A stretch of 64,000 nt of DNA from assembly GCA_016744795.1 (NCBI GenBank), contig JADGDR010000009.1, positions 1 to 64,000 on the forward strand. Reading direction: 5' to 3'. Of this stretch, positions 1 to 7,026 are shown one piece after another (the stretch's first letter is position 1; the number at the start of each line of letters is the position of its first letter). Under the pieces are notes generated by a model. The model did not search any database and was not told where the DNA came from. It saw only the letters and a list, made by a program, of their open reading frames with translations. Source of the DNA: Sulfurospirillum sp. Its GTDB lineage: Bacteria > Campylobacterota > Campylobacteria > Campylobacterales > Sulfurospirillaceae. The translations under genes and the position numbers were made by a program.

Positions 1-99
1 TAAAAGATATCAAAGAAGTAAAGTGGGAGAAAATGGCGAGAGGGCGTAGGAATCGAACCTACCTTCAGACGGTCAACCGCCCAAACATCGGGTTTGAAG
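1..99. repeat. Left attachment repeat (attL or inter-prophage att)
   Basis: Positions 1-99 match 11973-12071 at 98 of 99 bases; the mismatch is T65 versus C12037. Positions 34-99 are the 3' part of a tRNA-Sec gene (minus strand), ending inside the anticodon region, where sequence diverges at position 100. Positions 1-33 match the last codons of the phage methyltransferase gene. The repeat may extend left of the window, so the true att core length is not visible. Confidence 0.92.
34..99 (-). pseudogene. Partial tRNA-Sec remnant at left prophage end
   Basis: This holds the 3' portion of tRNA-Sec (T arm, long variable arm, part of the anticodon arm, encoded CCA) but lacks the D arm and 5' acceptor strand, because phage sequence starts at position 100. 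It is the usual displaced or phage-carried tRNA fragment left by integration into a tRNA gene. One base differs from the intact copy at 12006-12104. Confidence 0.88.
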
Positions 100-222
100 T
101 ATGTGGGTAGTACACGCTTTTTTTTTCTTCCTTAAGCCTCTTTTACTTACATACATGTACTATGTAAAAACACCTTGCCCGATTAAAAATAAATATTAAT
201 TTTTTACATTTATTTGAATTAT

Positions 223-585
223 TTATATTTCATTTATTATATTTTTAATTGTTTCAATGCTTTCTAATAAAGATTTTTCTAGTGCTTTATCGATATTTAA
301 ATTATTTGTTAGGTAATTTAAATTTATTTGTAAAGATTTAACATTACTTTTTAAAATTTCTTTGTTATTAAATAATTCACTTCCTAATTCTGTTTCACCA
401 TCATCATTTTTAAATTTAAAAGTTTCATAATTATTTAAAAAATAATATTGTTTAAAAGCTCTATATGCATTATATTTTCCTGTTGGGGGAACAAATACTG
501 CACCACTTATTTTTTTTAGTCTTTGCCACCTAAATAGCGTAGCTTCACTGGTCCCAAAATATTCTGCCATTAGTTTATTTTCCAT
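223..585 (-). CDS. Small HTH DNA-binding protein of the prophage
   Basis: A 120-residue protein. Residues 1-45 look like a MerR/excisionase-type helix-turn-helix (AEYFGTSEATLFRWQ), followed by an aromatic-rich stretch and a Lys/Asn-rich helical C-terminus that could form a coiled coil. It is the phage gene closest to the left attachment repeat and points toward it. A role as excisionase or lysogeny regulator is inferred from position and fold only; no specific family is recognised. In the excised circle its 3' end faces the 3' end of the methyltransferase gene. Confidence 0.6.
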   Translation of the reverse strand: MENKLMAEYFGTSEATLFRWQRLKKISGAVFVPPTGKYNAYRAFKQYYFLNNYETFKFKNDDGETELGSELFNNKEILKSNVKSLQINLNYLTNNLNIDKALEKSLLESIETIKNIINEI

Positions 586-933
586 TTATCCTAGATTTTA
601 ATTTTTAATTGTAGAAAACTACACTTTTCAATAACTTCTTTGCACCGCAGGTATAAGAGATTTTTTAATTTATTAAAAATTATATCTCGTGCTTCATTAA
701 GAGCTTTGCTCTCTCCTAAAATCAACTGTACTATTTGCGAGGAAGATTGCTACTCTTTAACTGTTTAACGTCTTTAACTATGTTTAAAACTCCTTTCTAT
801 AAGCTTTCTTAGTACACTTTAATAATATATTTTATTTACTATGATTTATGAGTACATAAGTGAGCGGTAGAACCGACAGTTCCAAGGTTATATAATGGCT
901 AATATGATTGTATCATATAATAATTTTTATTTT
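586..933. other. 348-bp gap without a convincing gene
   Basis: AT-rich spacer between two minus-strand phage genes. No ORF with a good start was found on either strand. On the minus strand an AAAGGAG-like box is followed only by very short frames. Small hairpins are visible: AGAGC-AAA-GCTCT near 700-715 and a GGTTC/GAAC-type stem near 870-885. It could hold the promoter of the 223-585 gene or an origin element; nothing decisive is seen. Confidence 0.5.
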
Positions 934-1614
934 TTATTCCATAGGTAAATGTAAATAATCTACTAATTCTTTATGCTCTTCACAATATTTTATTGCTGAG
1001 TTGTCAAATATCTCATTAGAAGCTACAAATAATCTTTTTTCTTTGTAACCTTGATAATTTTTATTTTCAGTTATCAAAACATATATATCACCTAAAAAAG
1101 CTTTAATATCTATATGTTTTATTTTTCTTCCTTCTTCTTTCCAATTTTTGCATTGAATAAAAATAATTTCTTCTTTATTTATTGCTATTACATCAACGCT
1201 ATTATCTTTTACACCATTTTCAATGCCATTAAATTTTACTATATATTCTTTTTGCTCAAAATATTTTCCTACAAATACTTCATAATCTCTTCCTTTTTGA
1301 ACTTTTTCTTGATATGTAGTTTTTTGTTTTATTTGTTTTTCAGGTAAAATGTTATTTTTTAATTCTTCATTTTCTAATATTTTTTCTTTCCAAAGAATAT
1401 AATTTTTTCCCATATATTTATTGTCTGTTGCTCCTGCTAATACACCTTTTCTTGTTGCAAATAATCCTTTTTCTCTTCTTTCAATAAATTCTAATTTCAT
1501 AAAAATATTAATTATTCCATTTTTACTTATATTAAACTCTTTTGCTACTTCTTCATTTTTCATTCTTTTGCTAGTATCTCTTGTTAGTTCTTTAATAATT
1601 TTCATTATTGACAT
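934..1614 (-). CDS. HTH plus Mrr-like PD-(D/E)XK nuclease
   Basis: A 226-residue protein in two parts. Residues 1-75 look like a winged helix (KNEEVAKEFNISKNGIINIF). Residues 105-226 match a Mrr_cat-type restriction nuclease fold: GRDYE (108-112), then SVDVIA with Asp141, then FIQCK with Gln154-x-Lys156, the E/D-(Q/E)xK signature of this superfamily. Mrr-type enzymes cut modified or foreign DNA; whether this one is a defence, superexclusion or R-M nuclease is inference. It sits 24 bp downstream of the repressor-like gene (1639-1887), probably in the same transcript, so it may be expressed in the lysogen. The phage also carries a C5 methyltransferase. Confidence 0.75.
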   Translation of the reverse strand: MSIMKIIKELTRDTSKRMKNEEVAKEFNISKNGIINIFMKLEFIERREKGLFATRKGVLAGATDNKYMGKNYILWKEKILENEELKNNILPEKQIKQKTTYQEKVQKGRDYEVFVGKYFEQKEYIVKFNGIENGVKDNSVDVIAINKEEIIFIQCKNWKEEGRKIKHIDIKAFLGDIYVLITENKNYQGYKEKRLFVASNEIFDNSAIKYCEEHKELVDYLHLPME

Positions 1615-1638
1615 TTGTATTGTCCTTATAATTTTATT

Positions 1639-1887
1639 TTAGTTGTCTAACTCTTTTTTTAATATTCTTGTTTTCATATCTTGTAAATAAAATTCTTTTT
1701 CTTTTATATTTAACTTATCAAAATAACTCAACAATAGTTTAGTTTCATTATCTTTATTTGCTAAACTATTGTTTACACTATCTTTATAAAAAATAGCAAT
1801 TTTATATAAACTAGGTCTATTTTTTCTCCATTTATAGAAAGCTTGTTCACTTATATCAAGAAAATTAGCTAATTCCTTATTATTCAT
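1639..1887 (-). CDS. Small HTH repressor-like protein
   Basis: An 82-residue protein with an N-terminal helix-turn-helix (NKELANFLDISEQAFYKWR, residues 3-21) and a short helical tail. It is divergent from the phage structural/replication genes, and the palindrome family CTAAAC-N4-GTTTAG occurs both in front of it and twice inside its own coding region. This is the arrangement expected of a phage repressor that autoregulates, although binding is inferred. It is first in a minus-strand run with the Mrr-like nuclease gene. Confidence 0.72.
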   Translation of the reverse strand: MNNKELANFLDISEQAFYKWRKNRPSLYKIAIFYKDSVNNSLANKDNETKLLLSYFDKLNIKEKEFYLQDMKTRILKKELDN

Positions 1888-1989
1888 TATAAATCCTTGA
1901 CACTAAACAATAGTTTAGCTACAATTAATAAACTAAAACATAGTTTAGTTATTAGATTTGTACTCTTTTCTAACTAAACTAGCTTTTAG
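1727..1989. promoter_or_regulatory. Cluster of operator-like palindromes
   Basis: Five copies of CTAAAC-N4-GTTTAG: 1727-1742 (one arm mismatch), 1761-1776 (one mismatch), 1903-1918 (perfect arms), 1933-1948 (one mismatch) and 1974-1989 (weaker). Two lie inside the repressor-like gene and three in the divergent intergenic region. This is inferred to be the phage immunity operator set. Confidence 0.72.
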
Positions 1990-2057
1990 CTTTATTATAG
2001 CTAATTTGTCTAAAAGTTAAAAATAGTTTGTGGTTTGAGTAGCCCAAAAATATTCCA

Positions 2058-2087
2058 CAAGGGGATTATGTAGCAATCCTCCCCTTG
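2058..2087 (+). promoter_or_regulatory. Strong hairpin in the leader of the plus-strand operon
   Basis: CAAGGGGA (2058-2065) pairs perfectly with TCCCCTTG (2080-2087). The loop contains TGTAGC (2069-2074), which can pair with GCTACA at 2104-2109 or, overlapping the ribosome-binding leader, at 2123-2128. It could be an attenuator, a translational switch or a packaging hairpin; which one is not determined. Confidence 0.6.
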
Positions 2088-2112
2088 ATGTAGGTAAGTG
2101 ATAGCTACAAAC

Positions 2113-2129
2113 ATTAAAAGGTGCTACAA
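2113..2129 (+). promoter_or_regulatory. Shared 17-nt RBS leader, copy 1
   Basis: ATTAAAAGGTGCTACAA directly precedes the ATG at 2130 and is identical to 8437-8453 in front of the replication initiator. It contains the Shine-Dalgarno AAAAGG. The sharing suggests one translational regulator acts on both mRNAs. Confidence 0.75.
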
Positions 2130-2957
2130 ATGCAAACAGTCTTAAAACAAGCTTATCAAGCTGAAGTTCTTCTTAGAAAAGTTCACATGATTACAGTCGG
2201 TACAAAATGGCCTCATAAAGACCACGTTGTCCTAACCACGGAAAACACATATCAACACCCTGATTATGAGTTATTTACATATACACAACGCATTGACGTT
2301 GTAATCCCTTGTGAAACTAGACTTGAAGCTATGAAACTAACTAAAGCTCTTAAAGAGTACTTAGTAGTAAATGAAATGATGTTACCTCTTCATGTTGGTG
2401 TATTCCAAAAACCTTACTTAAAAGACAATCAAAAAGCTCGTAAATATTATGCATATGCAATAGACAATGCAAAAACATTTTTAAACTTACTTCCTGAACT
2501 ATTAAAAGATAAACAAAACAAATTTGTTGTAGGAGCTACACCAGTAGAATCAAACGTTATTGTAAATGGCTTTGACCTAACTTATCAGATAGAAGATTAC
2601 AGAATGGAACATACCTTTATGGAAAAAGATTTTGATGGAAAACCTCTTGATAAACCTTTTTATAGATTATCTCTTTATACTTCTTCAATCTTTGAAAATG
2701 AAGATATTAAGAGTAAAGATAAAGAACTAGTTCAAACTGAAGAGTTATTAGTTTTCCATATCAAAGGTGATTCAGAAAGTGAAATCTTAGCTCTTGGCAC
2801 TGCTTTAGCAAAGCAAAACAGAGAGAAAAAACAAATCTTTACATGCAAAGGTGCTTTCCCTAAAAAAGAGAATGACTTCTACGCTGTAAATCTCGGTAAA
2901 AGTGCAAGTGAATTATTGAAGCAACTTTCTAGTGTGGATACTAAAAAAGTTTCTTAA
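2130..2957 (+). CDS. Phage early protein, candidate ssDNA-binding/control protein
   Basis: A 275-residue soluble protein without signal peptide or membrane segment; no family is recognised with confidence. An in-frame GTG at 2121 is possible, but ATG 2130 is preferred because AAAAGG lies 8-9 nt upstream. Position (between repressor region and major coat gene) and the 17-nt leader shared with the replication gene fit an analogue of Ff gene V protein, which coats ssDNA and represses translation of the replication gene. It is much larger than gpV (87 aa), so this is inference. Hairpins at 2980-3023 separate it from the coat gene. Confidence 0.7.
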   Translation: MQTVLKQAYQAEVLLRKVHMITVGTKWPHKDHVVLTTENTYQHPDYELFTYTQRIDVVIPCETRLEAMKLTKALKEYLVVNEMMLPLHVGVFQKPYLKDNQKARKYYAYAIDNAKTFLNLLPELLKDKQNKFVVGATPVESNVIVNGFDLTYQIEDYRMEHTFMEKDFDGKPLDKPFYRLSLYTSSIFENEDIKSKDKELVQTEELLVFHIKGDSESEILALGTALAKQNREKKQIFTCKGAFPKKENDFYAVNLGKSASELLKQLSSVDTKKVS

Positions 2958-2979
2958 AGACCCTCTAAGTTCCTCCTTA

Positions 2980-3023
2980 AAAGGCATTTTATACAAGTGC
3001 CTTTACTAGGGGCGAGTTTCGCC
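2980..3023 (+). terminator. Two hairpins between the early gene and the coat gene
   Basis: AAAGGCA (2980-2986) pairs with TGCCTTT (2998-3004). GGCGA (3011-3015) pairs with TCGCC (3019-3023) around a GTT loop and is followed by TACTTTCT. These may be a partial terminator, or an RNA-processing or stabilising structure upstream of the coat mRNA. Confidence 0.45.
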
Positions 3024-3048
3024 TACTTTCTATAAAAAGGGGTTTAGG

Positions 3049-3369
3049 ATGAATGTTCTTAAACAAGGTTTTAATGTTGTAAAAGGTGCAGTTTCTAATG
3101 CTGTTGATTCTGTAAAAAAAGTTGGTGAAGTTATTTTACAAACTTCAACTAAAGCTTATATTGCTGTTGGTGCTTCTGTAGGTGCTTTGTTCAGTGGTAC
3201 TCCTGCACATGCTGATTTAGCAACAACTCTTAAAACAGTTGAAACTGCGGCAACTACTGGTATAGACACTGTTACTGTAAGTGTTGCAACTGTTTATGTT
3301 TCTGTTTTTGGTCTTGTTATTTTAGGTGCTGGTATCGCTTGGCTTTTTAGTGCTGTCAAAAAAAGATAG
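3049..3369 (+). CDS. Major coat protein (pVIII-like)
   Basis: A 106-residue precursor. Residues 1-55 form an unusually long basic/hydrophobic leader ending in a signal-peptidase-like AHA site. The predicted mature protein starts DLATTLKT and is about 51 residues: acidic/polar N-terminus, one membrane helix (VYVSVFGLVILGAGIAWLF) and basic tail (SAVKKR), the classic filamentous-phage coat layout. AAAGGGG at 3036-3042 is the ribosome-binding site. An intrinsic terminator follows at 3379-3400, which should keep this mRNA short and abundant, as in Ff phages. Confidence 0.92.
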   Translation: MNVLKQGFNVVKGAVSNAVDSVKKVGEVILQTSTKAYIAVGASVGALFSGTPAHADLATTLKTVETAATTGIDTVTVSVATVYVSVFGLVILGAGIAWLFSAVKKR

Positions 3370-3378
3370 TCTTATTGA

Positions 3379-3400
3379 GGGGAATAATTCCCCTTTTCTT
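3379..3400 (+). terminator. Central intrinsic terminator after the coat gene
   Basis: GGGGAA (3379-3384) pairs with TTCCCC (3388-3393) around a TAA loop, followed by TTTTCTT. It begins 10 bp after the coat stop codon, the same place as the central terminator after gene VIII in Ff phages. Confidence 0.85.
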
Positions 3401-3411
3401 AAAGGTTTAAT

Positions 3412-3516
3412 ATGATTGATTATGTAATCGTTACTAATACAATACTTGGTTTATTTAGTTGCGCAATTTTGTATCTTGGTTTTGCTGTTATAGTTCAAGC
3501 TATAAAAAAGAGATAG
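3412..3516 (+). CDS. 34-residue membrane protein, pVII/pIX-like minor coat
   Basis: Short ORF starting MIDYVIVTNT, with one hydrophobic helix of about 20 residues and a basic end (QAIKKR) like the tail of the major coat protein. AAAGG at 3401-3405 lies upstream of the ATG. It sits between the coat terminator and other small virion genes, where Ff phages have minor tip proteins. Assignment rests on size, topology and position. Confidence 0.7.
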   Translation: MIDYVIVTNTILGLFSCAILYLGFAVIVQAIKKR

Positions 3517-3521
3517 TATAA

Positions 3522-3671
3522 ATGAAAATCTTATTTTTATTTCTAATATCCCTTACTTATTCTTTTGCAACAACTGATAATCTTGGTTTAATCTCACAAG
3601 ATAGAGCACTTCTTGATTCTTTAATAGGTATCGCTTATGCTTTTATTATTCTTTGGATTGTACCAAAATGA
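3522..3671 (+). CDS. 49-residue minor virion protein with signal peptide
   Basis: Starts MKILFLFLISLTYSFA, a good signal peptide with cleavage after SFA, followed by a polar segment and a C-terminal membrane helix (LIGIAYAFIILWIV). Its stop overlaps the next start (ATGA at 3668-3671), indicating translational coupling. Likely a small tip or coat protein; exact homology not recognised. Confidence 0.7.
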   Translation: MKILFLFLISLTYSFATTDNLGLISQDRALLDSLIGIAYAFIILWIVPK

Positions 3672-3865
3672 AAAAAATACTTTTACTTTTACTTTTCCTA
3701 AATACATTCGCATTTTGTGCTTTAGAACCTATTGCTGTTTTTAATATTTCTGATTCATTAGCTACTAACTATTTCTTCTCTGCTATTTTTGGTGTTTCAC
3801 TAATTGCTATTCCCTCTAAAATTGCACTTCAAATAATCTGGAATTATGCAAAGAGTATCAAATGA
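3668..3865 (+). CDS. 65-residue minor virion protein with signal peptide
   Basis: The start MKKILLLLLFL is chosen at the ATGA overlap with the preceding gene rather than the upstream TTG at 3653. The signal peptide ends near FAFCA; the mature part has one hydrophobic segment (YFFSAIFGVSLIAIP) and a basic tail. Its stop overlaps the secretin start (ATGA at 3862-3865). A probable minor coat protein in the coupled virion operon. Confidence 0.7.
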   Translation: MKKILLLLLFLNTFAFCALEPIAVFNISDSLATNYFFSAIFGVSLIAIPSKIALQIIWNYAKSIK

Positions 3866-5028
3866 GATATTTAATACTTTTACTTTTACCTCTATTTCTA
3901 TTTTCTAAAAATATTTACTTTGAGGGTGGAAAAATAAATTTAGAAGATTTAGCAATTACTGTATCTTTAGAGACTAATAAAGATATTATTCTCCAACAAT
4001 CTCTTAAAAATAAAATTGTTTATCTTAGAGTTGGTAAAGTTATTTCTACTAAAAAACTCTTTTCTTATTTTAAATCTCTTATAAATGCTAATGGTTTGGC
4101 ACTAAATAAAAAAGATGATTTTTATATAGTTTCTCCTGCGACTGATCTACAGTATTTTTCTTATAGATTTAAAAACAGAAATACTAAAAATTTTGAAGTT
4201 CATGTTGAAAATTTAAAAGATAGTTGTACTCTTAGTGAAGATATGCTTTATTGTAATGCTGTTCCTAAGCAAATTAAAGTTATTAAAAAAATGGTAAAGT
4301 CTTATGATATTCCACTTCCTATAGACCCTTATAAAAATAAAACTGTAGATATAAGAGTAACTATACTTGAAAGTGGTTACAGCGATTTATTAAAACTAAA
4401 AAATGAACTTACTTTAAAAGCAAAATCTAAACCTTTATATGTAACTACATCAGCTGAAGATTCTTTACAATTAGTTCTCAATATGTTTTTGAATGGTACG
4501 AGCATAGCAAATACTTTATCACTTTCATACTTTTTCGAATATTTACAATCTAATGATATTTCAAAAGTTATAAACGAACCTCGCATACTTGTAACAAATG
4601 GTTATACAACCAGTATTACAACAGGTGGAACTACAAGAGTTATATCTTCAAAAACTAAGAATGATGACCTTTCTGCTGAAACTACTAATTATGATGTTCT
4701 TGATATAGGTTTACAAATTTCTGTAAAAGCTGAAATAATAGATGATAAAAAGTGTAAGTTAACAATAAAATTAAATAATGAAAATGTAGTTGGCGGTACT
4801 TCTGGACTTCCAATTACTTCAAAACAAAGTTATCAAACAACTCTTACTATAAATAAAAATCAAACCATCATAATTGGTGGTGTTCTATATAAAAAAGATA
4901 CTCATGCTAAATCTAAAATTCCATTTTTAGGAGATATCCCAATTCTTGGAATTCCTTTTAAAAGTGCAAAAACTATAAAAGAAAAAAAAGTACTCACTAT
5001 AGCTCTTACAGTTAGGGACTACAAATGA
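3862..5028 (+). CDS. Phage secretin (pIV-like outer-membrane export channel)
   Basis: A 388-residue protein with signal peptide (1-16), N-terminal N-domain-like region (about 17-160) and C-terminal secretin domain (about 165-388). Secretin hallmarks seen are VTNGYTTSITTGG, a beta-rich IGLQISVKAEI segment, and NQTIIIGGVLYK followed by SKIPFLGDIPILGIPF. This family forms the outer-membrane ring used by filamentous phage to leave the cell; some inoviruses borrow a host secretin, this one brings its own. It is translationally coupled to both neighbours by ATGA overlaps. Confidence 0.92.
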   Translation: MRYLILLLLPLFLFSKNIYFEGGKINLEDLAITVSLETNKDIILQQSLKNKIVYLRVGKVISTKKLFSYFKSLINANGLALNKKDDFYIVSPATDLQYFSYRFKNRNTKNFEVHVENLKDSCTLSEDMLYCNAVPKQIKVIKKMVKSYDIPLPIDPYKNKTVDIRVTILESGYSDLLKLKNELTLKAKSKPLYVTTSAEDSLQLVLNMFLNGTSIANTLSLSYFFEYLQSNDISKVINEPRILVTNGYTTSITTGGTTRVISSKTKNDDLSAETTNYDVLDIGLQISVKAEIIDDKKCKLTIKLNNENVVGGTSGLPITSKQSYQTTLTINKNQTIIIGGVLYKKDTHAKSKIPFLGDIPILGIPFKSAKTIKEKKVLTIALTVRDYK

Positions 5029-6533
5029 AAAAAATACTAATCCTCCTAATCCTTTTATCTTCTTTTGCATTTGCAAAATGGCAATCTGGTACTTGTCCTT
5101 TAACATATAATAATCTTGTACGTACTTTATTTAGTTCTAGAACTGTAACTTCTTCTACTACTTTAAATCAATACAGTATTTTTCCATCAACTGCTTATCC
5201 TAATTCTAGTGTTGCGTGTTCTGAAGATATTTCTTCTTCTGATTCTTCTTACCCTGTACGTTCCAATCTTTGGACTTATGGAAAAAAATGTGATTCTTCT
5301 AAATATGATTTATTTAATGGTCAATGTCTTCCTAAATGTGAAAGTAATGAAAATAGAAATAGTAGCGGTATATGTGTACCTAAATGTAAAAATAATGAAA
5401 TTAGAATTAATGGTCAGTGTGTTCCCAAATGTAAAACTGATGAAGTTAGAAATAGTAGTGGTATTTGTGTTCCTGATAGTCCTTGTGGAGATAAAGAAAC
5501 AAAAATTAATGGTAAATGTTATCCTTATTGTCCTATCAGTGTTAAAATAACTTCTTCTAATATGCCTTGTGTTTGTCCTCCTTCAACTGAAAATTTTGTA
5601 CATATTGAGCATGGTGGTTCTTGGTATGATACTTGTAAACCTACTTCAACTCCTCCTCCTCCTCCTGAGCCTTGTTCTGATGGTCTTGTTTTTAATTTTT
5701 ATGGTGATTGTGTTTCTCCTGATTCTCCTTTTTTCCCTGATAATGCTAATCCAAATTCTAATCCTGATAATCCTGACAATAATAATTCTAATTCTAATCC
5801 AGATAAACCAAATGGTCCAGATAATGGAAATTTATTGCCTGAATTAAAAAAACAAACAAATATTTTAAATACTATAAATCAAAATTTAGCAAAATTTAAT
5901 AAAGGTGGTGATGGTGGTGGAAGTGGTGGTGGTTCTACTGGTTTTTATCCTGAGGGTTTTAAAAAAATAACAGATAATGCTAATAAAAATCAAAAAAGTG
6001 AAATAGATAATGCGAGTAAAAATGCAGGTGATATCATAAAAGCTATAAATAATATTAATATTCCTGATTCATCTACTGATATGAAAGGTGTAGAGGATAA
6101 ACTAGATAAGTTAATTGGAGAGGGTGATACTGTTGTTGATGTTGATACTGTTGGTATTGTTGATTTATTAGTTGATGCAAATGGTTCTCTTCCTACCCTC
6201 GATGATGATGAAAACTCTTCTATTCCTACTTATGATGACATAGCAAAAGCGTCTTTATCTGTTTATGGTGATTTTGAAAAGGATGCTATTAGTAGTCTTG
6301 ATTCTCTTGTTGGCTCTATTGATTATGGCATATTTGGTACTTTTAATATTCCTAGTTATGATTTTGTTGATTATTCAATTTCTGTTCCTCTTCCTATGAC
6401 TTCACGAAAATTAGAGGGTAATTTGATGAGTGCTGATTTTTTAAACTCTTTAGATTTTAGTTTAGCAAGATTAGCTTTATTGTTATCTACACTTCTTTAT
6501 AGTGTTTACTATGTAATAAATAGGTTGTTTTGA
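5025..6533 (+). CDS. pIII-like adsorption protein
   Basis: A 502-residue precursor: signal peptide (1-17), N-terminal Ser/Thr-rich region with Cys24 and Cys65, a Cys repeat block (about 89-169) with CLPKC/CVPKC units about 16 residues apart, a Pro/Asn/Asp-rich linker (205-265), a Gly-rich linker (about 295-310), a Ser/Asp-rich C-terminal domain, and a final membrane helix near 478-500. This N-domain, Gly-linker, C-domain and anchor layout is that of filamentous phage pIII, which binds the host receptor and releases the virion. Sequence similarity to Ff pIII is not evident; the call is architectural. Confidence 0.82.
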   Translation: MKKILILLILLSSFAFAKWQSGTCPLTYNNLVRTLFSSRTVTSSTTLNQYSIFPSTAYPNSSVACSEDISSSDSSYPVRSNLWTYGKKCDSSKYDLFNGQCLPKCESNENRNSSGICVPKCKNNEIRINGQCVPKCKTDEVRNSSGICVPDSPCGDKETKINGKCYPYCPISVKITSSNMPCVCPPSTENFVHIEHGGSWYDTCKPTSTPPPPPEPCSDGLVFNFYGDCVSPDSPFFPDNANPNSNPDNPDNNNSNSNPDKPNGPDNGNLLPELKKQTNILNTINQNLAKFNKGGDGGGSGGGSTGFYPEGFKKITDNANKNQKSEIDNASKNAGDIIKAINNINIPDSSTDMKGVEDKLDKLIGEGDTVVDVDTVGIVDLLVDANGSLPTLDDDENSSIPTYDDIAKASLSVYGDFEKDAISSLDSLVGSIDYGIFGTFNIPSYDFVDYSISVPLPMTSRKLEGNLMSADFLNSLDFSLARLALLLSTLLYSVYYVINRLF

Positions 6534-7021
6534 TGATACAAGCAATAATTAGCTTATTTGCTTTAGTTCGTGGTCTGTTTATAACAGGTGGTTTAATTGC
6601 TAGAGTTTTCACCTGGTTAAGTGGCTCTTTTGGTTGGATTGCTGGTATTCTTCTCTGGTTTGCTGATTTTTTTAAAAAGTTTTTTATTGGTACTGGACTT
6701 GCTTTTAAAAAAGCCTTTATTTATTTAGGTGCTTATCACGCAGTTGAGTTTGTTAGAAAAGGTATTTTTATTACTTTTATATTAGCTGTTTTTAATTGGG
6801 CTTTAAATTATGCAATGAAAAATCTTCTTGTTTATGATGGCAAATCAATAACTATTCTTTTTAATCAGTTTATCTCTGCTATTTCTTCGTTTGGTGCTTT
6901 GGGTCACAACTTTTTAGCTTTTATGTCTAAAATAGGTTTTTTTGATTCTTTGTCACTTCTTTTGTCTGTAATGCTCTACACTCTTATAACTCGTGTAGCT
7001 CTTACAATACTCTTTAAGTAA
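6533..7021 (+). CDS. pVI-like minor coat/membrane protein
   Basis: 162 residues, with ATG at 6533 overlapping the pIII stop (TGATG). Several hydrophobic segments are present (for example IAGILLWFADFF, ITFILAVFNWALNYA and the C-terminal SLLLSVMLYTLITRVAL). Size, topology and position between pIII and Zot match gene VI of filamentous phages (DUF2523-like proteins), which pairs with pIII at the virion end. Confidence 0.78.
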   Translation: MIQAIISLFALVRGLFITGGLIARVFTWLSGSFGWIAGILLWFADFFKKFFIGTGLAFKKAFIYLGAYHAVEFVRKGIFITFILAVFNWALNYAMKNLLVYDGKSITILFNQFISAISSFGALGHNFLAFMSKIGFFDSLSLLLSVMLYTLITRVALTILFK

Positions 7022-7026
7022 TTATT

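Noticed and set aside
151-180. ACATACATGTACTATGT as a copy of the chromosomal TTACATGTAA word in the prophage
   Set aside because: It shares only the inner TACATGTA and lacks the outer TT/AA arms.
1114-1347. Plus-strand ORF of 77 codons, Phe/Tyr/Ile-rich
   Set aside because: Antisense to the Mrr-like nuclease gene; composition reflects A-rich codons of that gene and it lacks an RBS.
5281-5540. CRISPR or DNA tandem repeats in the pIII gene
   Set aside because: Repetition is at the protein level (Cys units) with variable DNA; no conserved repeat-spacer structure anywhere in the window.
5209-5847. Two hydrophobic ORFs in another frame of the pIII gene
   Set aside because: Leu/Val-rich only because of the T-rich codons of pIII in a shifted frame; no start signals.
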